Assembly (NCBI GenBank): GCA_017882405.1
Contig: JADGPO010000097.1
Location: 1 to 34,604, forward strand
From: Solirubrobacteraceae bacterium
GTDB lineage: Bacteria; Actinomycetota; Thermoleophilia; Solirubrobacterales; Solirubrobacteraceae
Reading direction: 5' to 3'
DNA: 34,604 nt
The notes under the pieces are model-generated. The model saw nothing but the letters and a program-made list of their open reading frames with translations, was not told the DNA's origin and ran no database searches. Position 1 is the first letter of the stretch. Each line of letters opens with the position of its first letter. Positions 8,262 to 15,266 of the stretch are shown piece by piece. The translations under genes and the position numbers were made by a program.

Positions 8262-10261
8262 GCCCCGGCGACGGATTGCACCCCGTGGCGCTCGCCCACG
8301 AGGGCCACGATGTCGGACATCATCCGGTTGAGGTCCCAGTCCTTGGGGGTGTAGACGGCCGCCACGCCCGCCTCGCGAAGTACGGCGGCGTCGGCCTCGG
8401 GGATGATCCCGCCCACGACCACCGGGACGTCGGACGCGCCGGCGTCGGCCAGTGCCTGCAGCACCAGGGGGATCAGCTGCGCGTGCGAGCCGCTGAGGAT
8501 CGAGAGCCCGATCACGTGCACGCCCTCCTGCGCCGCCGAGCTGGCGATCTGGGCGGGGGTCAGGCGGATGCCCTCGTAGACCACGTCCATGCCGGCGTCG
8601 CGGGCGCGTACGGCGATCTGCTCGGCGCCGTTGGAGTGGCCGTCGAGGCCGGGCTTGCCGACGAGGAACTTCAGCCGGCGGCCCAGCGCCTCCGATACGC
8701 GCTCCACCTCGTCGCGCAGCTGCTCGAGGTCCTCGCCCGAGACGGCGGCGGCCTCGCCCACGCCGGTGGGGCCGCGGTACTCGCCGAACACCTCGCGCAG
8801 CGTCTGCGCCCACTCGCCGGTGGTCACCCCGGCGCGGGCGGCGGCGATCGTGGCCGGCATGATGTTCTGCGAGTCGTCGCGGGCGACCGCAGCGAGTTTT
8901 TCTAGAGCTTGGTTTGCCGCATCGTCGTCCCGCTCGCTGCGCCATCGCAAGACCGCTGCCTGTTGCTCGGCCTCCACCTCCGGATCGACGACCATGATCC
9001 CGCCGTCGGCATCGGCGGTCAGCGGCGAGGGCTCGGTGCTCGTGAAGCGGTTCATGCCGACGACCGTCATGTCGCCGGACTCGATCCGCCGCCAGCGCTC
9101 GCGATGGGACTCCACCAGCGCCGACTTCATGTAGTCCACGGCCTCCACGGCGCCGCCCAGCTCGGCCACGCGGGCCATCTCGGCGCGCGACCCGTCGACC
9201 AGCTCGGCGACCAGTCCCTCCATCACCTTGGAGCCCTCGAAGATGTCTGGGTACTCGAGTAGGTCGGTCTCGTAGGCCAGCACCTGCTGCAGGCGCAGCG
9301 ACCACTGCTGGTCCCAGGGGCGGGGCAGGCCGAGCGCCTCGTTCCAGGCGGGCAGCTGCAGCGCGCGGGCGCGGGCGCTGCGGCCCAGCGTGACCGCCAG
9401 CGCCTCGAGCGCGATCCGGTAGACGTTGTTCTCCGGCTGGGCCTCGGTGAGGCCGAGCGAGTTGACCTGCACGCCGTAGCGGAAGCGGCGGTGACGGTCG
9501 TCCTGCACGCCGTAGCGGTCGCGGCCGAGCTCGTCCCACAGCTGGGACATGGCGCGCAGCTTGGCGTGCTCCTCGATGAAGCGCACGCCGGCGTTGACGA
9601 AGAAGGAGATCCGCCCGAACACGCTGCCCATCAGCTCATCGGGTACCCGCAGGCGTACGGCGTCCAGGACGGCGATCGCGTTGCTCATCGCGTAGGCGAT
9701 CTCCTGCACGGGCGTGGCGCCGGCCTCCTGCAGGTGATACGAGCAGATGTTGATCGGGTTCCACTTGGGCACCTGCTCCACGGTGTAGGCGATCGTGTCG
9801 GCGATCAGGCGCATGCTCGGGCCCGGCGGGAAGGCGTAGGTGCCGCGGCTCAGGTACTCCTTGAGGATGTCGTTCTGGGTGGTGCCCTGGAGCTCTGACT
9901 GGGCGACGCCCTGCTCGTCGGCGGCCACGATGTAGAGCGCCAGGAGCCAGGCGGCGGTGGCGTTGATCGTCATCGAGGTGTTCATCTGGTCCAGCGGGAT
10001 GCCGGCCAGCAGCGTGCGCATGTCCCCCTCGTGGGCGATCGACACGCCGACCTTGCCGACTTCGCCCTTGGCGAGGATGTCATCGGGGTCATAGCCCGTC
10101 TGCGTGGGCAGGTCGAAGGCCACCGACAGACCGGTCTGACCCTTCTCCAGATTGCGCCGGTAGAGCTCGTTGGAACGCTGGGCGTCGGAGTGTCCGGCGT
10201 AGGTGCGCATCATCCACGGCTTGTCGCGCTCCGGAAGGCGCGCGGGTATGGTGTCAGACAT
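8258..10261 (-). CDS. ecm: Ethylmalonyl-CoA mutase-type B12 mutase
   Basis: This 667-residue adenosylcobalamin-dependent mutase has the catalytic barrel and cobalamin domain in one chain. The N-terminus (RTYAGHSDAQRSNELYR) and AFDLPTQTGYD follow the MeaA/ethylmalonyl-CoA mutase subfamily rather than classic methylmalonyl-CoA mutase. GTTQNDILKEY, a substrate/cofactor-contact segment, is present. The C-terminal cobalamin domain has the DxHxxG motif as DGHSNG (D540, H542, G545), H542 being the lower axial ligand. The expected reaction is (2R)-ethylmalonyl-CoA to (2S)-methylsuccinyl-CoA. A ccr gene about 5 kb away supplies the substrate and strengthens this call. The ATG at 10261 is preceded by a strong -10 (TACAAT). 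Residual doubt: isobutyryl-CoA-type or other MeaA-like specificity. Confidence 0.9.
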   Translation of the reverse strand: MSDTIPARLPERDKPWMMRTYAGHSDAQRSNELYRRNLEKGQTGLSVAFDLPTQTGYDPDDILAKGEVGKVGVSIAHEGDMRTLLAGIPLDQMNTSMTINATAAWLLALYIVAADEQGVAQSELQGTTQNDILKEYLSRGTYAFPPGPSMRLIADTIAYTVEQVPKWNPINICSYHLQEAGATPVQEIAYAMSNAIAVLDAVRLRVPDELMGSVFGRISFFVNAGVRFIEEHAKLRAMSQLWDELGRDRYGVQDDRHRRFRYGVQVNSLGLTEAQPENNVYRIALEALAVTLGRSARARALQLPAWNEALGLPRPWDQQWSLRLQQVLAYETDLLEYPDIFEGSKVMEGLVAELVDGSRAEMARVAELGGAVEAVDYMKSALVESHRERWRRIESGDMTVVGMNRFTSTEPSPLTADADGGIMVVDPEVEAEQQAAVLRWRSERDDDAANQALEKLAAVARDDSQNIMPATIAAARAGVTTGEWAQTLREVFGEYRGPTGVGEAAAVSGEDLEQLRDEVERVSEALGRRLKFLVGKPGLDGHSNGAEQIAVRARDAGMDVVYEGIRLTPAQIASSAAQEGVHVIGLSILSGSHAQLIPLVLQALADAGASDVPVVVGGIIPEADAAVLREAGVAAVYTPKDWDLNRMMSDIVALVGERHGVQSVAGA

Positions 10262-10269
10262 CGCGGGAC

Positions 10270-10275
10270 ATTGTA
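10270..10275 (-). promoter_or_regulatory. -10 box of the ecm operon
   Basis: TACAAT on the minus strand, five of six matches to TATAAT, lies 8 bases before the ecm ATG. No clear Shine-Dalgarno lies between, so the transcript is probably leaderless or nearly so. The inverted repeat at 10278-10311 covers the region where the -35 would lie. Confidence 0.5.
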
Positions 10276-10277
10276 TG

Positions 10278-10311
10278 GATCGATCCCCGCCGGGGCGGGG
10301 GGGGATCGATC
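10278..10311. repeat. 11-bp inverted repeat, possible operator of ecm
   Basis: GATCGATCCCC (10278-10288) and GGGGATCGATC (10301-10311) are perfect inverted copies around a 12-base GC-rich centre. The element lies between divergent ecm and the DivIVA gene, 2 bases upstream of the ecm -10 box. Its placement suits a repressor or activator site; it could also fold as a hairpin. Confidence 0.55.
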
Positions 10312-10357
10312 AACTACCTCGACCGGGTTACCTGCCACAATCACCAGACGCTCTTCT

Positions 10358-11254
10358 ATGCCTGATCAGAGTTCCGCCGCCACCGAGCACGCGATCCTCC
10401 AGGAGATCACCACGCCGCTGGAGACTTTGCCCGATGACCCGCTAGCGGTCATCGACGCCGACTTCCCCGTTTCGTTGCGCGGCTATGACCGCATGGCCGT
10501 AGACGAATACGTGCGGCACACGCGTCAGCTGGTCGCCGAGCTGCAGGCCACCCGATCCCCCGAGGCGGCGGTGCGCCGCGCGCTGGAGCGCGTCGGCGAG
10601 CAGATCTCAGGCGTCCTGCAGCGCGCGCACGACACCGCCGAGCAGATCACCGCCCAGTCGCGCCGGGAGGCGGAGGACCGCCTGCAGCAGGCGCGCCTCG
10701 AGGCCAACCAGATCGCCGAGGCCGCCGAGCAGCGCGTCAAGGAGCTCGATGCCGACACCGATCGGATCTGGCTCGAGCGCCAGCGGATCGTGGCCGATGC
10801 GGAGGATCTGGCGGGGCAGCTGCTGGCGCTGGCCAAGGTGGCCGCCGACCGCTTCCCCACCGACGAGGAGGACGACGAGCCCGAGAGCGCGATCGCGCCC
10901 CCTTACGACGACGCCGCCCTGGTCGCCGGCACGCCCGTCGAGGCCGGCGCGCCTGAGGTGGAGGGCGAGGTCGAAGCCGAGTACGGCTTCGAGCCCGAGC
11001 CCGAGCCCGAGCCCGAGGGCGAGCCCGACCATGACGACATCGAGCGCACGGTCGCCTTCTCCCCGCTGCCCCTGTCCGAGGACGAGACGGCGGTGATGCG
11101 CGACACGGACGAGCCCACGCAACCGGTCGACGAGCCGCCCGAGGGCCAGGCCGATCCCCCGCGGGCACGGCAGGACCGACTGACCGACGACGAGTCGACC
11201 CGCGTCATCCGTCCCGCATCGCAGGCCGCCAACCGTCGGCTCGGCGGCCAGTAG
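10358..11254 (+). CDS. DivIVA-domain coiled-coil protein
   Basis: A 298-residue protein. Residues 36-53 (FPVSLRGYDRMAVDEYV) are the DivIVA/GpsB N-terminal motif that binds curved or polar membrane. A long coiled coil follows to about 165, rich in Ala, Glu, Gln and Arg. The C-terminal half is very acidic and low in complexity, with an EP repeat near 212-221, and ends in a basic tail (RPASQAANRRLGGQ). DivIVA proteins recruit division, growth or chromosome-segregation proteins to poles and septa; this one is shorter and more acidic than Wag31 and lies outside a division cluster, so its exact role is open. ATG 10358 is chosen since it places the motif near the N-terminus as usual; the frame is open further upstream across the ecm start. 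Confidence 0.85.
   Translation: MPDQSSAATEHAILQEITTPLETLPDDPLAVIDADFPVSLRGYDRMAVDEYVRHTRQLVAELQATRSPEAAVRRALERVGEQISGVLQRAHDTAEQITAQSRREAEDRLQQARLEANQIAEAAEQRVKELDADTDRIWLERQRIVADAEDLAGQLLALAKVAADRFPTDEEDDEPESAIAPPYDDAALVAGTPVEAGAPEVEGEVEAEYGFEPEPEPEPEGEPDHDDIERTVAFSPLPLSEDETAVMRDTDEPTQPVDEPPEGQADPPRARQDRLTDDESTRVIRPASQAANRRLGGQ
10991..11026 (+). repeat. GAGCCC hexamer repeat
   Basis: Four perfect GAGCCC units are followed by GAGGGC and one more GAGCCC. They encode the EPEPEPEPEGEP stretch in the acidic tail of the DivIVA-domain protein and may vary in copy number between strains. Confidence 0.8.
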
Positions 11255-11273
11255 CCCCAGCCCACCTGACGTC

Positions 11274-12107
11274 GTGCGCGTGATCGACCTCATGCACCTC
11301 GGCAACGCACGCGTGATCGGCTGCTGGCAGGTCGACGACGTGCTGGTCGACCCGGGGCCCAGCTCGTGCCTGGAGACGCTGTTGGAGGCGCTGGGCGACG
11401 AGCGGCCCCGAGCGGTGCTGCTCACTCACATCCACCTCGACCACGCCGGGGCGACCGGGACGCTGGTGCAGCGCTGGCCCGATCTGCGCGTCTACGTGCA
11501 CGAGCGCGGCGCGCGCCACCTCGTCGACCCATCGCGGCTGTACTCGAGCGCGCAGCGCCTGTACGGCGACGACATGGAGCGCCTGTGGGGCGAGATGCTG
11601 CCCGTCCCCGAGGAGAACCTCGAGATCCTGGAGGGCGGCGAGCGCTTACTTGACGGGCGCTTCGAGGTCGCCTACACGCCGGGCCACGCTTCGCACCACG
11701 TCTCCTACCTGCACGAAGGCACCGCGTTCGTGGGCGATGTCGCCGGCGTGCGCATCACCCCGGACTCGATCACGATCCCACCCACGCCCCCGCCCGACGT
11801 CGACGTCGAGCTGTGGCACGAGTCGATCGCCCGGGTTCGCGCGTGGGACCCCGACCGACTGGCCGTGACCCACTTCGACGCCTATGGCGACGTCGACGAG
11901 CAGCTGACCGAGCTCGGCGCGCGCCTCGACGAGTGGTCCCGGCTGGCCCGCTCGGGCGACCGCGACGCGTTCATCGCCGCCGTGCAGGGCGAGATCCTGC
12001 GCGACGGCAGCCCCCAGCAGGCCGCCAGCTATCAGCAGGCGGCACCGGTTGAGCAGCTGTACGCCGGTTACGAGCGCTACTGGAGCAAGCGGGTCCCGCA
12101 GAATTAG
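11274..12107 (+). CDS. MBL-fold metallohydrolase
   Basis: A 277-residue metallo-beta-lactamase-fold hydrolase. The metal motif HxHxDH is THIHLDHAG (H52, H54, D56, H57). Further ligands fit H in TPGHASHH, D in FVGDVAG and the later TH of AVTHFDAYGD. The C-terminal ~90 residues are helical with a Gln/Ala-rich stretch. The substrate may be a thioester, lactone or glutathione-type ester; nothing in the sequence decides. GTG 11274 is 19 bases after the DivIVA-gene stop, so the two are probably co-transcribed; GTG 11280 is an alternative start. No signal peptide is visible, so it is cytoplasmic. Confidence 0.9.
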   Translation: MRVIDLMHLGNARVIGCWQVDDVLVDPGPSSCLETLLEALGDERPRAVLLTHIHLDHAGATGTLVQRWPDLRVYVHERGARHLVDPSRLYSSAQRLYGDDMERLWGEMLPVPEENLEILEGGERLLDGRFEVAYTPGHASHHVSYLHEGTAFVGDVAGVRITPDSITIPPTPPPDVDVELWHESIARVRAWDPDRLAVTHFDAYGDVDEQLTELGARLDEWSRLARSGDRDAFIAAVQGEILRDGSPQQAASYQQAAPVEQLYAGYERYWSKRVPQN

Positions 12108-12132
12108 CCTCGGATCGGGGCCGCTGCCTCGC

Positions 12133-12138
12133 TATGCT
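12133..12138 (+). promoter_or_regulatory. Putative -10 box before clpS
   Basis: TATGCT ends 8 bases before GTG 12147, in a gap of 39 bases after the MBL gene. It may give clpS its own near-leaderless transcript. Confidence 0.35.
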
Positions 12139-12146
12139 GGCGGGCA

Positions 12147-12434
12147 GTGTCCGTGACGGTCGAGCTTCCCCGCACGCGTTTCCCAGGCGGTGGTCTCGGA
12201 GGACCGTGGAAGGTCGTCGTGCTCAACGACGATCACAACACCTTCGACCACGTCGCCGAGACCCTGGCCCGCTTCGTCCCAGGCGTCGCGCTGGCCGACG
12301 GCTACCGGATCGCCGACCAGATCCACAACCAGGGCTGCTCGATCGTGTGGAGCGGTCCGCGCGAGGACGCCGAGAGCTACTGGATCCTGCTGGACGGCGC
12401 CGGCCTCACCATGGGTCCTCTCGAAGAAGGGTAG
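12147..12434 (+). CDS. clpS: ATP-dependent Clp protease adaptor ClpS
   Basis: A 95-residue adaptor that binds the N-terminal domain of ClpA or ClpC and delivers N-degron substrates to ClpP. The core WKVVVLNDDHNTFDHV (residues 21-36) is the diagnostic ClpS segment; its NDD and following H/T positions line the pocket that reads bulky N-terminal residues. The C-terminal part (YWILLDGAGLTM) is compatible with the final strand of the fold. The GTG start gives a short flexible N-terminal arm as usual. No clp chaperone gene is in the window. A GC-rich hairpin separates it from the convergent desaturase gene. Confidence 0.92.
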   Translation: MSVTVELPRTRFPGGGLGGPWKVVVLNDDHNTFDHVAETLARFVPGVALADGYRIADQIHNQGCSIVWSGPREDAESYWILLDGAGLTMGPLEEG

Positions 12435-12455
12435 GGCGCGGTCGGGTTTGGCCGT

Positions 12456-12479
12456 CCGGCGGCCGTCGGAGGCCGCCGG
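12456..12479. terminator. Bidirectional hairpin between clpS and the desaturase gene
   Basis: CCGGCGGCC (12456-12464) and GGCCGCCGG (12471-12479) form a 9-bp stem with a 6-base loop in the 52-base gap between convergent genes. No T-run follows on either strand, so termination would be of the GC-rich, U-less kind. Confidence 0.5.
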
Positions 12480-12486
12480 CCGTCCC

Positions 12487-13422
12487 CTAGGCGGTGGCGC
12501 TTTTGGCGCTTGCCGCGGCTGTCGGGAGCGTCTTGGCTGCCTGGCGGTCGGGGCTGACGCGGACGACGTTCCACACGAGGCCGAGCTTCTCCAGCAGGGC
12601 GATCAGCAGACCGGTCGGGTCGGCCATCCGCTCCCAGAAGCGCAGGCCGTGGAAGGCCGAGGTGGGGAAGGCGTGGTGGTTGTGGTGCCAGGCCTCGCCC
12701 ATCGAGAGGGGGGCCAGCCAGAACACGTTGCGCGACTCGTCCGCGACGTCGAAGCGCTTGCGCCCGAAGAAGTGGCAGACCGAGTTGATCGACCAGGTCA
12801 CGTGGTGCAGCAGGAAGACGCGCACGAAGCCGCCCCATAGAAGCGCCGTCAGCGCCGTGCCCAGGCCGCCGCCGATGATCCAGCCCAGTGCGAACGGGAT
12901 CGCGAAGCTGAGCGTCACCCACAGGAAGAAGAGCTTGTCGATGACACGCATCGTGCGGTCTGAGACGAGGTCGCCCGCGAAGCGCTCGCGCTCGGCGGTG
13001 CCGACCGACTCGAACAGCCAGCCCACATGGGCGTGCCACAGGCCCTTGATCGCGCCCCCGAACCCGGGGCCGTGCCCGTGCGGGGAATGCGGGTCGCCGG
13101 CCTGGTCGGTGAACGCGTGATGCTTGCGATGGTCGGCCACCCAGGTGATCACCGAGCCCTGGATCGCCATCGAGCCCATCGCGGCCACGATCGCCCGAAA
13201 CGGGCGCGAGGACTCGAACGCGCGGTGGGTGAACATCCGGTGAAAGCCGAGGGTGATGCCCAGCGCGGTGATCACGTAGAATCCGACCAGCAGCGCCAGC
13301 TCCAGCGGGCCGATCATGCGGTTCCACAGCAGCACGATGGCCACCGCCAGGCCGACGAGCGGCGCCGGGACCCCGATCAGGTTGACGATCTTGTTGCTAC
13401 GGGACATCAGCCAATGGATCAT
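12487..13422 (-). CDS. Acyl-CoA/fatty-acid desaturase (delta-9 type)
   Basis: A 311-residue integral membrane di-iron desaturase that puts a cis double bond into long-chain acyl groups. The three histidine boxes are HRMFTH (61-66), HRKHH (98-102) and HHNHH (246-250). Hydrophobic pairs at about 17-60 and 160-205 form the four-helix membrane anchor. This layout and the text GITLGFHR and DQAGDPHSPH match the stearoyl-CoA desaturase/DesC branch. The likely physiological role is adjusting membrane fluidity, acting on products of a FAS-II system like that at the right end of the window. It is divergent from a PucR regulator with 74 bases between starts, which makes control by that regulator an obvious hypothesis. 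Confidence 0.92.
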   Translation of the reverse strand: MIHWLMSRSNKIVNLIGVPAPLVGLAVAIVLLWNRMIGPLELALLVGFYVITALGITLGFHRMFTHRAFESSRPFRAIVAAMGSMAIQGSVITWVADHRKHHAFTDQAGDPHSPHGHGPGFGGAIKGLWHAHVGWLFESVGTAERERFAGDLVSDRTMRVIDKLFFLWVTLSFAIPFALGWIIGGGLGTALTALLWGGFVRVFLLHHVTWSINSVCHFFGRKRFDVADESRNVFWLAPLSMGEAWHHNHHAFPTSAFHGLRFWERMADPTGLLIALLEKLGLVWNVVRVSPDRQAAKTLPTAAASAKSATA

Positions 13423-13496
13423 ACGTTGCCGAGCGCCAGCTTTCTCCTATGGTAGGCATGAGTATGGCTTCGGAACTTGTGCCGACCGCATAAGCC

Positions 13497-14741
13497 ATGG
13501 ACGATCAGCCCTGGCATGAGCTGCCGCCGGAGATCGCCGATGTGCTGCGTCCGCAGCTCGGTGACGTGGCGGGCGAGATGATGCAGGCGGTGGCCACCGT
13601 ACCGGCCTACGCGCGTCCGCTGGAGGGCCCGTTCGGGGAGGGCCTGCGGGCGGGGGTGCACGAGGCGCTGCGTCACCTTGTGGCCGAGATCGAGGCCGGG
13701 GGAGCGGTGCAGCGGCCCGACGTCTACCGCGCGCTGGGGCGCGGCGAGATGCGCGCCGGGCGCAGCCTGGAGTCGCTGCTGAGCGCCTATCGGATCGGCG
13801 CCCGGGTCGCCTGGCGGAGGTTCGCCGCCGCCGGAGTCGCTGCGGGCCTCCAGCCCGACACCCTGTACCTGCTGGCCGAATCGATCTTCGCCTACATCGA
13901 CGTGCTGTCGGCGGAGTCGGCGGAGGGCTACGCGCTGGAGCAGTCGGCGGCGGCGTCGGAGGCACAGCTGCGCCGGCGGCGGCTGGTGCGGATGCTGGTC
14001 CGCGAGCCGCCGGCCGATCCCGATGCCGTGCAGTCGGCGGCGGCCGACGCCGACTGGGCGCTGCCGCGGACGCTGGCGGCGGTGGCGATCAGCGGCGAGA
14101 ACCGCGACGGCGCCACCTCGCGGCTGCCCCCCGGCACGATCAGCGAGGGGATCGGCGAGCTGACCTGCGCGCTGGTCGTCGATCCCGACGGGCCCGGACA
14201 GCGGGCGGCGCTCGAGCGCGCCGTGATCGGCGCCGGCGCCCGGGGTGGGCTGGGCACCACCGTCGACTGGACCCAGGCGCGCATCAGCTTCGCCCGTGCG
14301 CGAGCGGCGCTCGAGCTCGCCGGGACCGGGCCGGCGCTGGTCGGCGCGCGCGAGAACGCCGGTGAGCTGCTGCTGCGCTCCGACCCCGGTCTGGCGCTGG
14401 AGCTGGCCGCCGATCGCCTGGCGCCGCTGGGCGTGCTGTCGCCCGGCTCCCGTCGGCGCCTGTCGCAGACGTTGCGCGTGTGGCTGGCCGAGCAGGGACG
14501 GCTGGGGCAGGTGGCCGAGCGTCTGGAGATTCACCCGCAGACGGTTCGCTACCGGCTGGGCCGGCTGCGCGAGCTGTTTGGCGAGGCCCTCGATGACCCG
14601 GACTCGCGCTTCTGGCTGGCGCTGGCGCTTCGCGTGTGCGCAGGCGACGAGGCCGCTGACGGAAGCGAGCCGGCGGGGTTCAGCGGAGCGCCCCGGCCGG
14701 CGCGACCGAGCCGGACGGCGACGAAGAAAACCACTCCTTGA
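13497..14741 (+). CDS. PucR-family transcriptional regulator
   Basis: A 414-residue regulator. The C-terminal PucR-type helix-turn-helix lies at about 330-370 (LGQVAERLEIHPQTVRYRLGRLRELFG). The middle (about 185-290) resembles the GGDEF-like CdaR domain, and the N-terminal ~170 residues are a helical domain often found in actinobacterial PucR proteins with no known ligand. The family responds to small metabolites such as purines, amino acids or sugar acids, and in some actinobacteria to fatty-acid state. The start is ATG 13497. It is divergent from the desaturase and may control it. The 3' end overlaps the convergent small gene by about 60 bases. Confidence 0.9.
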   Translation: MDDQPWHELPPEIADVLRPQLGDVAGEMMQAVATVPAYARPLEGPFGEGLRAGVHEALRHLVAEIEAGGAVQRPDVYRALGRGEMRAGRSLESLLSAYRIGARVAWRRFAAAGVAAGLQPDTLYLLAESIFAYIDVLSAESAEGYALEQSAAASEAQLRRRRLVRMLVREPPADPDAVQSAAADADWALPRTLAAVAISGENRDGATSRLPPGTISEGIGELTCALVVDPDGPGQRAALERAVIGAGARGGLGTTVDWTQARISFARARAALELAGTGPALVGARENAGELLLRSDPGLALELAADRLAPLGVLSPGSRRRLSQTLRVWLAEQGRLGQVAERLEIHPQTVRYRLGRLRELFGEALDDPDSRFWLALALRVCAGDEAADGSEPAGFSGAPRPARPSRTATKKTTP

Positions 14742-14901
14742 GCCGATCGTTGCTGATCCTGGGCGCGAGGTAGGTCTGGATCAGCACGGCCAGACCGACG
14801 GCGAGCGCCGGAATGAAGACGGTCTCCAGCCGGAGGTTCGTGTAGTTGATCGAGACCTTTTCGTCAGCCCGAGCTTTCAGCTCCGCTGACCAGTGCGTCA
14901 G
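14680..14901 (-). CDS. Small single-pass membrane protein, CTG start proposed
   Basis: A 73-residue reading frame I do not recognise. A charged N-terminal helix (SAELKARADEKVS) leads into one hydrophobic segment (about 30-46, VFIPALAVGLAVLIQTY) and a Ser/Pro-rich tail. It occupies the gap between the pucR end and the previous gene, and its composition is protein-like. No ATG, GTG or TTG occurs in frame near the N-terminus; CTG at 14901 overlaps the upstream TGA as CTGA, the same geometry as the TTGA and GTGA junctions elsewhere in the window. The alternative is an ATG at 15000, which would read through the end of the upstream gene. It would be the third gene of the ccr operon. Confidence 0.5.
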   Translation of the reverse strand: MTHWSAELKARADEKVSINYTNLRLETVFIPALAVGLAVLIQTYLAPRISNDRLKEWFSSSPSGSVAPAGALR

Positions 14902-15266
14902 ACCGGCTGCGCGGCGGGTGGGGACGGCTCCGGGATCGGCTCGGCCTCGTCGGCCTGAACCTCGGGGCCGAGCGCGCCGGACGCGATCTCGTCGGCCCAC
15001 GCGTAGACGATCGGGATCTGGTACTTGCCGATGTTGCGGGCGCGGAACTCGACCATCTCCGGCCCGTCCCAGTAGCGATACCAGGCGGTCTTGTCGGGCA
15101 CCCAGGTCAGCTGGTTGATCTTGTAACGGTCGTCGTTTGAGACGTGGACCTGGTACTGCGTGGCCCCGTAGCGCAGCGCCAGCGGGGCGGCCCGGACTAC
15201 CTCGCCCGCGAGGTAGTCCTGACGCAGCACGGTCGCGTACCAGTTCACGTAGACGAGATCGGCCAC
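14898..15266 (-). CDS. Conserved-looking hypothetical protein coupled to ccr
   Basis: A 122-residue soluble protein that I do not recognise. The first ~95 residues are rich in aromatics (VYVNWYATVLR, YRYWDGPEMVEF, YQIPIVYAW) and alternate strands and helices, so a small alpha/beta fold such as a dimeric ferredoxin-like barrel is possible. The last ~25 residues are Pro/Glu-rich and disordered. The GTG start shares its first G with the ccr TAG stop (TAGTG at 15264-15268), so it is translationally coupled to ccr. A role as accessory to Ccr or in the same pathway is inference from position alone. Confidence 0.75.
   Translation of the reverse strand: MADLVYVNWYATVLRQDYLAGEVVRAAPLALRYGATQYQVHVSNDDRYKINQLTWVPDKTAWYRYWDGPEMVEFRARNIGKYQIPIVYAWADEIASGALGPEVQADEAEPIPEPSPPAAQPV

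Noticed and set aside
8262..9539. Upstream extension of the meaB reading frame through ecm
   Set aside because: The extension is a frame-shifted reading of the mutase. MeaB homology begins at the TTG overlapping the mutase stop.
8258..10261. Classic methylmalonyl-CoA mutase large subunit
   Set aside because: The N-terminal RTYAGHS text and overall block pattern follow MeaA/Ecm, and ccr is present in the window. A phylogeny would settle remaining doubt.
10289..10300. G-rich centre of the ecm repeat as a transcription terminator
   Set aside because: It lies between two divergent gene starts, where no transcript is expected to end.
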